Shown: piece after piece, positions 8,675-17,501 of the stretch | Numbering within the stretch: position 1 is the stretch's first letter | Layout: each line of letters begins with the position of its first letter | DNA from: Spirosoma fluviale | GTDB taxonomy: Bacteria; Bacteroidota; Bacteroidia; Cytophagales; Spirosomataceae | Direction of reading: 5' to 3' | Assembly: GCA_945866095.1 (NCBI GenBank) | Contig: CAMBGA010000007.1 | Span: 1 to 38,512, forward strand | DNA length: 38,512 bases | Position numbers and translations under genes: made by a program | Notes under the pieces: model-generated | Databases searched by the model: none | Seen by the model: only the letters and a program-made list of their open reading frames with translations | Told to the model about the DNA's origin: nothing

Positions 8675-9532
8675 TTATCGTACAACCAATGTTTCCGCCA
8701 CTAAATTGGCCCCAAACCCTTCATTTAATTCCACTAATAATTCCTGAATTTCGGGTTGTGAAAAATTACAAAACCAACGATCTGCTCGCGCTTCGATTGA
8801 CGGCAATCCCTTTCCACGTACCGTGTCACAGATAATTACTTGTGCACCCGTTTGCCCCTTAATGTTGGAGAATGCTTTTTCTAAAGCCATGAAATCATGC
8901 CCATCAATTCGTTGTGTCATCATTCCAAAAGACTCAAATTTTTCTACTAAAGACTCGAGTGGAATTAAGTCTTCCGTGGCCATATTGGCTTGGAAATTAT
9001 TTCGGTCAATGATAAAAGTTAAGTTGTCCAGTTTATATGCGTTGGCGACTAAAAAAGCTTCCCAACAAGAACCCTCGTTCAGCTCGCCATCACCCATGAC
9101 GCAATAAACCCGATTTTCTCCTCCACGAATGATGATATCCATCGCAACCCCAATAGACACTGAAGGTAATTGGCCTAACGATCCTGAATGAAATTCTACT
9201 CCCGGAATGTTGCGATTGGGATGCCAATAAATATGATCTTCTGTGGATAAATGATTTTTTAATCGATCCGCTTCAATCCAACCAAGCTCTGCAAATATTC
9301 CATATAAAGCGGGTACATCATGCCCTTTAGATAAAAACAGATAATCTCTATTTTCATCTTTCAAATTTCCTTTATGCAGATTTAAGTGATCTACATATAA
9401 ATAAGTAAGTAGATCAACAGCCGAAAGTGAGGCCCCTAAAAAACAGCCGCCATCTGATGCCATAGGAACGATGTGATTTCTAACGCGTTTTGCAAACTGT
9501 TGAAGCTGTACTAATTTTTCTTCATTCATCAT
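8675..9532 (-). CDS. transketolase N-terminal half (ThDP-diphosphate-binding subunit)
   Basis: About 285 residues covering the first domain of transketolase. It has LSKGHDVPALYG, the cofactor and magnesium motif GDGELNEGSCWEA followed by the FIIDRNN segment, and DTVRGKGLPSIE near the C-terminal end. I place the start at 9532, where the ATGATGA context overlaps the stop of the cytidylyltransferase; a longer frame opens at 9592 but its extra residues duplicate coding of the upstream gene and look unrelated to transketolase. The pair with the following gene makes a full enzyme. In this operon it likely builds the carbon skeleton of the special sugar and not the pentose phosphate intermediates, which is inference from context. 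Confidence 0.85.
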   Translation of the reverse strand: MMNEEKLVQLQQFAKRVRNHIVPMASDGGCFLGASLSAVDLLTYLYVDHLNLHKGNLKDENRDYLFLSKGHDVPALYGIFAELGWIEADRLKNHLSTEDHIYWHPNRNIPGVEFHSGSLGQLPSVSIGVAMDIIIRGGENRVYCVMGDGELNEGSCWEAFLVANAYKLDNLTFIIDRNNFQANMATEDLIPLESLVEKFESFGMMTQRIDGHDFMALEKAFSNIKGQTGAQVIICDTVRGKGLPSIEARADRWFCNFSQPEIQELLVELNEGFGANLVAETLVVR

Positions 9533-10332
9533 AATAAATTGGTTTGACTGGGCAGAATGGTTTTTAATTCTTCTAAATGATTTCGATACCAATTGACACC
9601 TGCGAGGGATTGATTGATTTGAAAAATCTCTGGTTCAAAAACAAGTAGATCCAAGATATCCTTTAACGTAAATCGGGGATTTATTGGATATAATTTTTCA
9701 TACACTTTGTTTATAAATTCGTAATCTTCTGGATAATCCAAGGTAAATCGATGAGACATATCATAGGTAAATCCGGTTTCCCAAACTACATTACCTATCG
9801 AAAAAAGATCTGGATTTTCCCAAAAATAAGGTGTCGTATGCTCACGTTCCAATGGCCTGACTGCTTCTTTCCAAGCTCTTTCTAAAGCACTAAAAGACAT
9901 AATTTCCACATCATTTCCATCGGGATAAGAAGCGGGATGTAGGTTACTTACGAAATCAAATGATTGCTCATTTTTGAGATAATAGCTTAAAACTCGGTCG
10001 ATAACAGCTGTGTCAATCAGTGGGCAATCAGACGGAATTTTGACAATGGTGGAAGCTTGATAAAAAACAGCCGCCTGATAATGTCGATCTAATAAATCTA
10101 GCAATGAGCCTCTAAAAACTTCATATCCATATTTCAAAGAAGTCGATTCAATAATATTATCTGATGGTTGGTCTGATGTGATCACCACTATTTTAGCTAT
10201 TGTTTTAATTCTAGCAATGCGATTTAGTTGGTGGACCAACAAAGGAATTCCTAATACCTCTTTCATTATTTTCCCAGGAAAACGCGAAGAATTCATGCGT
10301 GCCTGAACCAAAATAAGTAATGGATTAGACAT
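9529..10332 (-). CDS. spsF: SpsF-type cytidylyltransferase
   Basis: Nucleotidyltransferase of the CTP_transf_3 family (267 residues), similar to SpsF, KdsB and NeuA. The N-terminal nucleotide-binding signature LVQARMNSSRFPGKIM is at residues 7-22, followed by IVVITSDQPSDN, and IVKIPSDCPLID in the middle provides a metal-binding aspartate. SpsF proteins are widely paired with NeuB-like synthases and aminotransferases in surface sugar clusters. The likely job is to transfer CMP to the ulosonic acid formed by the NeuB-family enzyme on the opposite operon. It overlaps the glycosyltransferase-like gene by eight bases upstream and the transketolase N-half by four bases downstream. The nucleotide (CTP) is inferred from family. 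Confidence 0.85.
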   Translation of the reverse strand: MSNPLLILVQARMNSSRFPGKIMKEVLGIPLLVHQLNRIARIKTIAKIVVITSDQPSDNIIESTSLKYGYEVFRGSLLDLLDRHYQAAVFYQASTIVKIPSDCPLIDTAVIDRVLSYYLKNEQSFDFVSNLHPASYPDGNDVEIMSFSALERAWKEAVRPLEREHTTPYFWENPDLFSIGNVVWETGFTYDMSHRFTLDYPEDYEFINKVYEKLYPINPRFTLKDILDLLVFEPEIFQINQSLAGVNWYRNHLEELKTILPSQTNLL

Positions 10333-11359
10333 AGGTTTCCTTTTGAATGTTTGAGGGCAATTGATTTAAAAACGCTTCTTTTGAACCTGTAAATTCTAGG
10401 TACGTCTCACAAATTTTAGCGATCCTTTGGGCGGATTCACCCCCATTTTGTACAGGCATTTTTTCCAATAAATCAGCAAGGTCAAAGAACGAATGTACCT
10501 TTTTCCCTAAGGCAATTCCGGTATAAACAACGGTGGAATACTGCGTAATTAATTCTTCACAGTTGGCAATCATATCGTTTGTCGGCCCCTCCGTGTAGAT
10601 CAATGTATCTTCAGGGCAATTCTCTTTTATTTCTCGAATAGCTCGATCCTTTTTTTCATTGGGATGTAACTTGAAAAGCATTTTTCTTCCTGCCGCTATT
10701 TCAACACATTGTTTTAAAAATTTGGAGCGATTTTCATATCGATACGTCTCGCGCATATCCGTGGTGGCAACCATCACATAGTCCCGGTGCTCAAAGTCAT
10801 TTTGTTTATGTTGAATTAAATGATCGTAATTGGGAATACCTGTCACGGTAATTTTATTTTCATCCGTACCCTTTTCAATAAAATATTTCTTATACCCTTC
10901 AGATGCGGCACAATACACATCACACAGATTTGAAGTCCCATTTAAAGAAGTTCCAAAACTCCAATACCGCGGAATACCCGTTTTTTGAATAAAGGCACTT
11001 AGTAGAGTATATGGGTCAATCATTCCTTCTTGTACCCAAATTGTTTTTGTGTTTAAAAACTTTTTCTGGAAAAGCATATCGGAACAAAAAACAACTAAGT
11101 CATAAGTGTTTAATTTAGCCTTATAATCATTAGGTAACTGATTTTTTTGAATATACTCCTCCGCTCTTTTCCTTAATGGATTTCCCATGATCGTGGTATC
11201 CAAAACACCCCACTCAATAGCTTTTGAAATGAAAATATTTTCTGAAAAAAATTGGCTGAAATAACAATCGAATTGCGGCAAAAATTTTGAAATGGAATGC
11301 ATTTGGATCGTCTGATTAATGGACCCTGTTAAAAATAAAATTTTCTTTTTGCCTAACAT
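10325..11359 (-). CDS. GT-B glycosyltransferase-like protein, first gene of the sugar operon
   Basis: 344-residue cytoplasmic-looking protein without clear signal peptide. The start KKILFLTGSINQTIQMHSI and the C-terminal ELITQYSTVVYTGIALGKKV stretch resemble GT-B fold proteins such as UDP-GlcNAc 2-epimerase-like, CDP-glycerol transferase-like or polysialyltransferase-like enzymes. A central segment KMLFKLHPNEKKD fits the donor-binding half of that fold. It starts the seven-gene operon and overlaps the cytidylyltransferase by eight bases, so it may be the transferase that uses the CMP-sugar, or a hydrolysing epimerase. I cannot separate these options by eye. No strong promoter box was recognised in the 197 bases upstream. 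Confidence 0.6.
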   Translation of the reverse strand: MLGKKKILFLTGSINQTIQMHSISKFLPQFDCYFSQFFSENIFISKAIEWGVLDTTIMGNPLRKRAEEYIQKNQLPNDYKAKLNTYDLVVFCSDMLFQKKFLNTKTIWVQEGMIDPYTLLSAFIQKTGIPRYWSFGTSLNGTSNLCDVYCAASEGYKKYFIEKGTDENKITVTGIPNYDHLIQHKQNDFEHRDYVMVATTDMRETYRYENRSKFLKQCVEIAAGRKMLFKLHPNEKKDRAIREIKENCPEDTLIYTEGPTNDMIANCEELITQYSTVVYTGIALGKKVHSFFDLADLLEKMPVQNGGESAQRIAKICETYLEFTGSKEAFLNQLPSNIQKETYV

Positions 11360-11556
11360 AAAATACCCAAATGATTACTATAAATTTAGCGACCATTATG
11401 ATAAGATTAGAGGGATAAATTTCATTTAATGATTATATAACAAATGGATTAATATTTGCTAACAATAAGAAAATGATTTGTTAATTTAGGTTGGCAAGAA
11501 TCAAACCATATCCCCTAAAGAACCAATTAATTATTGCTCCTCGCCCATACATGAGG

Positions 11557-12333
11557 CTAAACTTTAACTTCTGCCCTTTTTAAAATCTCGTTAGCCAAGT
11601 TGATGTAACTTTTAGATCCAATGCTTAAAGGGTCATGTAACATGACTGGAATTCCAAAACTAGGAGATTCGCTTAAGCGAATATTGCGTGGAATGATGGT
11701 GTCAAAAACCAAATTTTTAAAATGTTTACAGATCTCAGAAACAACTTGGTTCGATAGGTTTAACCGAGTGTCAAACATGGTTAATAAAATCCCTTCAATA
11801 TTCAAATTTGTATTCAACCTAGTTTGAATAATTTTAATGGTATTCATTAATTTCCCCAGTCCCTCGAGGGCAAAATATTCACATTGAACAGGAATAATGA
11901 CGGTGTCAGAAGCGGTTAGGCTGTTGATGGTCAACAAGCCTAGGGAAGGAGAACAATCCAAAAAAATATACTCATAATGACCACGAATACTCTCTAGGTG
12001 CTCTTTCAGAATGGTTTCCCGACTAATCGAATTAATGAGTTCTATTTCAGCGCCGACTAAATTTATATCGGCCGGAATTAAATCAAGATTTTCAAACACT
12101 GAAGAGACAATGGCACTTTTGATTTGAATTCTATTTAGTAAGATATCATAAATCGTGTACTCGCAAGTGCTTGGATCAAGGCCCAAACCGGAAGTGCTGT
12201 TGGCCTGTGGATCGATGTCAATAATTAATACTTTTTGGCCTAAAGTGGCTAAGCTATATGCCAAATTTATCGCGGTGGTAGTTTTGCCCACGCCGCCTTT
12301 TTGATTTGCGATTGATATTATTTTTGCCATCAT
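11557..12333 (-). CDS. ParA/Soj-family ATPase
   Basis: Full-length ParA/MinD-type ATPase of 258 residues. The deviant Walker A motif KGGVGKTT with its signature lysine is at residues 12-19, [12 protein letters not shown] follows, and the Walker B region [12 protein letters not shown] lies mid-protein; the C-terminal motif [14 protein letters not shown] is typical of Soj. ParA proteins position DNA or large complexes by ATP-dependent binding to the nucleoid. No parB gene follows: the next gene on this strand is the sugar operon after a 197-base gap. It is preceded nine bases upstream by a small unknown gene, probably co-transcribed. It may be an orphan partition protein, a positioning factor for an envelope machine, or a plasmid relic. 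Confidence 0.9.
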   Translation of the reverse strand: MMAKIISIANQKGGVGKTTTAINLAYSLATLGQKVLIIDIDPQANSTSGLGLDPSTCEYTIYDILLNRIQIKSAIVSSVFENLDLIPADINLVGAEIELINSISRETILKEHLESIRGHYEYIFLDCSPSLGLLTINSLTASDTVIIPVQCEYFALEGLGKLMNTIKIIQTRLNTNLNIEGILLTMFDTRLNLSNQVVSEICKHFKNLVFDTIIPRNIRLSESPSFGIPVMLHDPLSIGSKSYINLANEILKRAEVKV

Positions 12334-12342
12334 AAGATTCGG

Positions 12343-12624
12343 TTATTTTCTACTAAAATCGGCTAAATCAAAAAAATAATCTTCGTTCAATAAAAACAGT
12401 TTCCACTTTTTCATAAACGATTTATATTCATGGCTGATCAATTTATTTTCAAGCGTAACCTCTTCGGCATCCTGCAAATTAAATTTAATCATGAGCAACT
12501 CCTTTTCTTCAAGATATTCAAAAGAGACATTTTCACACCTCGCATATTTTATAAATTCAAACCCATCTTGGTAATTTCGAAATCCCACTTTTCTAATTCT
12601 AATATATTTCATTGGGAATTTCAT
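12343..12624 (-). CDS. hypothetical 93-residue protein upstream of parA-like gene
   Basis: Not recognised. A small, charged, soluble protein rich in Lys, Glu, Phe and Tyr, with no signal peptide, membrane helix or DNA-binding motif that I can see. It begins MKFPMKYIRIRKVGF and ends FFDLADFSRK; an ATG at codon 5 is an alternative start. The only hint is its position nine bases before the ParA-type gene on the same strand, which suggests a functional pair. It could be an adaptor for the ATPase, but nothing in the sequence proves this. Confidence 0.6.
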   Translation of the reverse strand: MKFPMKYIRIRKVGFRNYQDGFEFIKYARCENVSFEYLEEKELLMIKFNLQDAEEVTLENKLISHEYKSFMKKWKLFLLNEDYFFDLADFSRK

Positions 12625-12850
12625 TAATTATTTAAAGCACTACTTAGTAATTAGGTCTGTAATATAATTCAAAGACACTAACGAATTTATGTTAATTCAG
12701 ATATTTAATCATTTATTAATCGGAATATAATAAGAAGGCCATTTATCAAATATTGACATCAAAATCATTAACTTTTTATTCACTTTAATTTCACAATTCT
12801 GTATTCAAAAACTTATGAAAGGGCCCTATGTTTACTAAAAAATTAGCTTC

Positions 12851-13396
12851 ATGGAATTACATTTCGGTACCTACCGAGAATTGGAAGAAAAAGATCAAGT
12901 TGAGATTAAAGGGCTCATTATAAAAGGCAATGAGGCGAATGCTAGTTTAGTAGACAGTCGGCTTTATTCCTCCGCATTAACAGCTTATTTTAAAGATGGA
13001 GATAGCATCATTGCCACGACCAGCATTAAGATGCCAGAATCCGATTACCTCAACGATATTTTTGACAAAGCGCTAGTTGATTTTAATCCATCCAAGTACA
13101 CCTTTGAACTTGGGTATGTGTTTGTCGAATCGCTGTATAGAAACCAAAAAATAGCTTCCATCCTATGCTCGGAGTTGATACATAAATTTGATAAGGAGGA
13201 TTTATTTTCAACCACTAGAACGGATAATCTAGGCATGCAGTCCATCCTAAACTCATTCGGATTTGTGCCGTCAGGCATCTCTTATTTAAGCTTGACCAAG
13301 ACGAGATTACTCCAACTATACATACGGAACGGCAATCAGTTTAATCAAGAAAAATCTATGGAATTTGACTTTGACGAATGCATCAGTTGTGGGTAA
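12851..13396 (+). CDS. GNAT-family acetyltransferase with cysteine-bearing tail
   Basis: 181-residue protein with a GNAT core. The beta4-alpha3 region reads FELGYVFVESLYRNQKIASI (near residues 78-97), giving the RNQKIA variant of the acetyl-CoA pyrophosphate loop, and FSTTRTDNLGMQSILNSFGF provides the typical second half with a final GF before the last strand. About 30 residues follow the core and end in ECISCG, an unusual CxxCG terminus that might bind metal or a partner. The gene stands alone, divergent from the small gene at 12624 and convergent with the phytase gene. Acceptor substrate is unknown; a FeeM-like acyl transferase is a weak alternative. Confidence 0.7.
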   Translation: MELHFGTYRELEEKDQVEIKGLIIKGNEANASLVDSRLYSSALTAYFKDGDSIIATTSIKMPESDYLNDIFDKALVDFNPSKYTFELGYVFVESLYRNQKIASILCSELIHKFDKEDLFSTTRTDNLGMQSILNSFGFVPSGISYLSLTKTRLLQLYIRNGNQFNQEKSMEFDFDECISCG

Positions 13397-13564
13397 TTGC
13401 AAAATTTCTCTTGAAACAAATGGATCCTTATCCCGCAAAAATCCTTTCTACTCGAGTGCAAAAGCTTACAATTAGCTTTTCAATAATGGACAAATTACTA
13501 TGGTTTAATTAACCAAAAGTACAATAACCTAACCTCATCATGAGCACAATTCTTAGACAATTCA

Positions 13565-14635
13565 TTATAATTCTTCATCAAAAAAATTCTTGACAGAATA
13601 AAAATGAAATGTCTTGTTATTTGACATAGCCACAAACAAACCATATCTAAATCTTCTGTTAAGTTTATAACTTGTGATTTCACTGCCATCACTCTCGTTA
13701 GTTTGTGTCTTTATAACCTTAATCAATTCATGCTTATGCTTATCAACTGGCTCGCCCTCCCTCCTAAAAACGTGAAATTGATTAGCTTGTTGATCCGAAA
13801 CTAAAATGAAACCTTTTTTTGCTGAGGTCTTGTAAATTGAAATACCTTCATGGTCTTCTGTGAAGCCGGTTTTGGCAAACAAAGCTAATTCGCGCCCCGA
13901 ACTATCCGGATGAGCGTAATACTTTCGAACTCCTACAGTTTCATCAGAATAGTAAACGAAACCTAACTCATTATCCACCGCAATGGATTCAATTTCTTTC
14001 AAACCCGAATATTGACCAAACTTCCTAACTAGCTTACCGGTAACAATTCCCGCATCACCTACTTGTAGTAAATACTGAAATAAATACCCTTGCAAAGGGC
14101 CCTCTTTTCGACTTACTATCGCATAAATTTTATTTGTCTTTGGGTCCGTGAATAATGCAATTCCCATGGGAGAACGCTGAATTTCGTCTTGAAAAACATC
14201 TATACCACCTCCATCTATCAATTGCATTTCGGGCAACTTTATTACACGAATTTTATTCGTGTTTCGTTCGGTACACACAGCAATATCAATTTTACTTTTA
14301 CCTTTTCCTAAAAGCCCATAAGCTATATCAATATTGTTAGGGCGATTAATGCCAAGCAGATTTTTACTCTCAATATTTTTGCCAAAAAGATCAAACACAT
14401 AAATTCCTCCCTGGCCACTCTTCCCCCCCTTATCAGTACCCATGATTAAGCTTTTAGCAGGATTTTTTCGATTGTAATAAATGGCTGGATCATCTGTATC
14501 GAAGCTCACCGTATCACTTTTAAACTCAGGGAAAACTTCTATCGTAGGAATTTTAGAGGTACGTTCTTGCGAAATACTACTAAAGGGGATATTTAGCAAA
14601 CATGCCAACAATAAAATAACATAGCGAAATTTCAT
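13565..14635 (-). CDS. secreted beta-propeller phytase
   Basis: 356-residue protein with a Sec signal peptide (residues 1-22, hydrophobic, before QERTS) and the repeated blades of the beta-propeller phytases, which release phosphate from calcium-phytate and other inositol phosphates. Diagnostic stretches are DDPAIYYN at 48-55, RPNNIDI at 98-104, ESIAVDNELGFVYYSDE in the middle, and DHEGISIYKT near the last blades, which match the family's calcium- and phosphate-binding motifs. Length fits the family. It is the second gene after a TonB-dependent receptor on the same strand, with a strong hairpin between them, so readthrough or a private promoter sets its level. The receptor presumably imports phytate or its products. 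Role in phosphorus scavenging is well supported by the family. Confidence 0.85.
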   Translation of the reverse strand: MKFRYVILLLACLLNIPFSSISQERTSKIPTIEVFPEFKSDTVSFDTDDPAIYYNRKNPAKSLIMGTDKGGKSGQGGIYVFDLFGKNIESKNLLGINRPNNIDIAYGLLGKGKSKIDIAVCTERNTNKIRVIKLPEMQLIDGGGIDVFQDEIQRSPMGIALFTDPKTNKIYAIVSRKEGPLQGYLFQYLLQVGDAGIVTGKLVRKFGQYSGLKEIESIAVDNELGFVYYSDETVGVRKYYAHPDSSGRELALFAKTGFTEDHEGISIYKTSAKKGFILVSDQQANQFHVFRREGEPVDKHKHELIKVIKTQTNESDGSEITSYKLNRRFRYGLFVAMSNNKTFHFYSVKNFFDEEL

Positions 14636-14651
14636 AGGGTGTAAAAATAAA

Positions 14652-14681
14652 AAACGTTTGCTATAAAAATAGCAAACGTTT
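14652..14681 (-). terminator. hairpin terminator between receptor and phytase genes
   Basis: A 13-bp perfect stem (14652-14664 with 14669-14681) and a four-base loop, followed on the minus strand by a U-rich run. It lies 18 bases after the receptor stop and 16 bases before the phytase ATG, so it may attenuate or stabilise rather than end the operon. Confidence 0.75.
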
Positions 14682-14699
14682 AATAAGAAAATCTATTTG

Positions 14700-17501
14700 T
14701 TACTTTTTACCAAAAAGATCATATTTTATTCCAAAACCAATTCTTGAATTATACATTTCTTCTTGGAATGTTCTTTCTCTAATCCCCTGATAATAACGCA
14801 ATGGTTGGTTAGTAAGATTATTAGCTTCGAAATATACGCGAAGATTTTTGTTGAATGCATAAGATGCATTTACATCCAAAAATGTCTGTTTGTCATAAAA
14901 AATATCGCTAAATGCATCTCCACCGATGGCATCAACGTAATCACTCGTCATATTTAATGAAACGCGTAAAACCAGCTTCTTAGTTTCAAAAGATAGCGAA
15001 CTGTTAAACATGTGATTCGCCGTTCCAGGAAGAGCTAATTTATCATTTTCTCTCCCTTCAATTCCGGTAGTAGTGGAATTTGTATAGGTATAGTTTGCAT
15101 ATACCCCAAAACCTTTCCAGATTCCTGGCAAAAAGTCAAGCTGTCTTTGAAAGGAAGTTTCAAACCCGCTAACACCTGCCGTACCACCATTTTCAGGTCT
15201 TGTGGAACTTACTAATTGACCATACAAAGGATCTGTAACGTTCAAAGAAGTTTTATCATAAATAAAATCCTTTAAATTTTTCTGGAATACGCCCACTGAA
15301 ACCAAACCAATCGACTCAAAATAATTTTCGAACATCAAATCAAAATTCATCGCTTTGGTAGCTTCAAGATTGGGATTACCTCTAGTTAAAACTTGATTGT
15401 CCGGACTGTAATTTACAAAAGGAACTAAGCTGTAATAAGCTGGACGAGCAAGGGTATTAGTCCAAGCCGCTCTCAAAATCGAGCTTTCAGACAGATCATA
15501 TTTAAAATGAGCACTTGGTAAAATATTTAAATAAGATTGAGAGACATCCGCAGTTTTACTTGCTTTTCCTTTAACGTTATCAAAACTATATCCGTTATAT
15601 AAAATTGAGGTGTTTTCCATTCTAAGTCCAAACGTTGATGACAATTTGGAAGAAAGTTTTAAATCAGCCATGGCATAACCAGCTGTTATTGTCTCACCTG
15701 CCTCATAGTTGGAAGTAATATACTCTGCAAGTGCATCCGTTTTTTTGAAACGTGAGGAATTATACAAATCCAAATTACCTAAATAATCATTTTTTACAAA
15801 AGCTCCAGGCACATACTGTGGACCATTTAAGAAAATACGTTCATCTTGATTTGAAAGAGGCAATTGACCAAACGTATTTCCAGTAGCTCCTAAATTTGCG
15901 ATAGGCGCATAGATATCGTAGGTATTAATTCGTTCCTTACTCTTATTTCGAACTCTACCGCCAAATTTAATAACGTTATCTTTATTTGCTAAAGGCAATT
16001 CGAAATCTACTTTTGCATTCAAATCACTTTCAGTGGTAAAATTATTTGACTCATAAATTTGATTAAGTGCTAATGCATTGGCACTATTTTTATCGACTAA
16101 ATTTACAACATACTTAAACGGATCCTGCGCATCTACACGCACTATAGCATTACCCCGGTGCGTAATATATCGCTCATTAGGTCTATCTTCTTGAGCGTAA
16201 GCGTATGTACCCGACCAATTCATTTTTAATTTGCCAAAAAAGTCTACTCCTGATAAAGTTACATTAGCTACTCTTTGGTCCTCTAACCGCGTTTTTTGAT
16301 TTCTATCGTTATCAATACCACCTTTTGTCTGAATAGCCACACGACCTTGAATTTGATACAAATTCTTTGAAATATCTTTAAATGAAGTTGCTTCAACAGG
16401 CGTATTTAGTCTGTCAACACGAAGACGGTATCTATTCTCGCGATCGTCTCTCCAATTGTACATGGCATTTAAAAAAATCGTATGCCCTTTGGCCAACTGA
16501 TAATCTAATGCCAATGAACTACTTCTACGTACACGCTGCACATCATATTTTCTTAAATCAAAACCACTTAAAACCACTGGATATGCTGGGTTTTTTGTCT
16601 TTGCCCATACTCCCTCAAAATTATCTGAACCAAAAATATGGTCGTTATAGGACCCTGAAAATACAAAACCTAGTTTATCATTAAATATTCTATTGCCTAA
16701 GACAAACGAAAGGTTTGTTATTGGTTTATTGGTTAAAAAATTTACCCCACCACCCAATGTTCCAGAAACCCGTAGTGCATTTGGAGCAGTTCTAGTAATT
16801 AAGTTGACCGAACCGCCAATGGCATCAGCATCCATGTTAGGTAATACGGCTTTGTGAACCTCGATAGTTTGAACCATATCAGAAGGAATTAAATCCATTT
16901 GAATATTTCTATTGTCACCCTCTGCCGATGGAATCCTTTCTCCATTCAGTGTAACTGAATTTAATCCAGCAGCCATTCCCCTAATAATGATATTACGTGC
17001 TTCACCTTGATCATTCTGCATCGTTATTCCAGGAATACGCTTCATGGCATCACCAATATTTGCATCTGGAAACCTTCCAATCTGATCGGATGACACTACA
17101 TTTGTAATGTTACCATTGTTCCTTTGTTGGTTAATCGCTTTTGCTTGACCCTTCAATCTATCACCTACAATGATAACTTCGGTGCCCTCGATAGCTTTCT
17201 CATTTAAAATAAAAAGCATTTCTTTTGCTCCAGCATCAAAATTTAATTTTTGAATTATTGTCTCATAACCAATGTAACTAATAGTAACTGTGTAAGAACC
17301 CTTTTTTAACGAGTTAAAAACGAATTTTCCTGATTGATCTGATACTTGAGACTTTACTAAATCGCCACTCAGTTTGACCGTGGCGCCGGGCATCGAAAGC
17401 CCTTGATTGTCAGTTATCTTCCCAATTAATTTGCCATTTTGTGCAACTGACATGTGACAAAATGCAAAAAAAGTAACAAGTAAAAGTAAGTTTTTAGTCA
17501 T
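14700..17501 (-). CDS. TonB-dependent receptor paired with the phytase
   Basis: 933-residue outer-membrane active transporter. A signal peptide (residues 1-20) precedes a carboxypeptidase-regulatory-like domain (GKLIGKITDNQGLSMPGATV onward, about 23-105), then the plug domain with IGRFPDANIGDAMKRIPGI near 145 and IIIRGMAAGLNSVTLNGERI near 175, and a long beta-barrel ending in the aromatic-terminated strand GFGIKYDLFGKK. It is not a SusC type: no SusD partner is adjacent and the plug resembles the Xanthomonas/Caulobacter-type receptor family. Because the phytase gene follows, it likely imports inositol phosphates or liberated products across the outer membrane, powered by TonB. The link to phytate is inferred from gene order; the substrate is unproven. 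Confidence 0.9.
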   Translation of the reverse strand: MTKNLLLLVTFFAFCHMSVAQNGKLIGKITDNQGLSMPGATVKLSGDLVKSQVSDQSGKFVFNSLKKGSYTVTISYIGYETIIQKLNFDAGAKEMLFILNEKAIEGTEVIIVGDRLKGQAKAINQQRNNGNITNVVSSDQIGRFPDANIGDAMKRIPGITMQNDQGEARNIIIRGMAAGLNSVTLNGERIPSAEGDNRNIQMDLIPSDMVQTIEVHKAVLPNMDADAIGGSVNLITRTAPNALRVSGTLGGGVNFLTNKPITNLSFVLGNRIFNDKLGFVFSGSYNDHIFGSDNFEGVWAKTKNPAYPVVLSGFDLRKYDVQRVRRSSSLALDYQLAKGHTIFLNAMYNWRDDRENRYRLRVDRLNTPVEATSFKDISKNLYQIQGRVAIQTKGGIDNDRNQKTRLEDQRVANVTLSGVDFFGKLKMNWSGTYAYAQEDRPNERYITHRGNAIVRVDAQDPFKYVVNLVDKNSANALALNQIYESNNFTTESDLNAKVDFELPLANKDNVIKFGGRVRNKSKERINTYDIYAPIANLGATGNTFGQLPLSNQDERIFLNGPQYVPGAFVKNDYLGNLDLYNSSRFKKTDALAEYITSNYEAGETITAGYAMADLKLSSKLSSTFGLRMENTSILYNGYSFDNVKGKASKTADVSQSYLNILPSAHFKYDLSESSILRAAWTNTLARPAYYSLVPFVNYSPDNQVLTRGNPNLEATKAMNFDLMFENYFESIGLVSVGVFQKNLKDFIYDKTSLNVTDPLYGQLVSSTRPENGGTAGVSGFETSFQRQLDFLPGIWKGFGVYANYTYTNSTTTGIEGRENDKLALPGTANHMFNSSLSFETKKLVLRVSLNMTSDYVDAIGGDAFSDIFYDKQTFLDVNASYAFNKNLRVYFEANNLTNQPLRYYQGIRERTFQEEMYNSRIGFGIKYDLFGKK

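Noticed and set aside
9533-9592. 20-codon N-terminal extension of the transketolase N-half
   Set aside because: It falls wholly within the cytidylyltransferase gene, shows no transketolase similarity, and an ATGATGA overlap offers a natural start at 9532.
12815-12838. Seven-codon reading frame before the GNAT gene, a possible leader peptide
   Set aside because: No terminator/antiterminator structure or regulatory codon run; likely chance.
16382-16684. 100-codon plus-strand open frame opposite the phytase-linked receptor
   Set aside because: Shadow of a well-supported receptor gene; no domain or signal.
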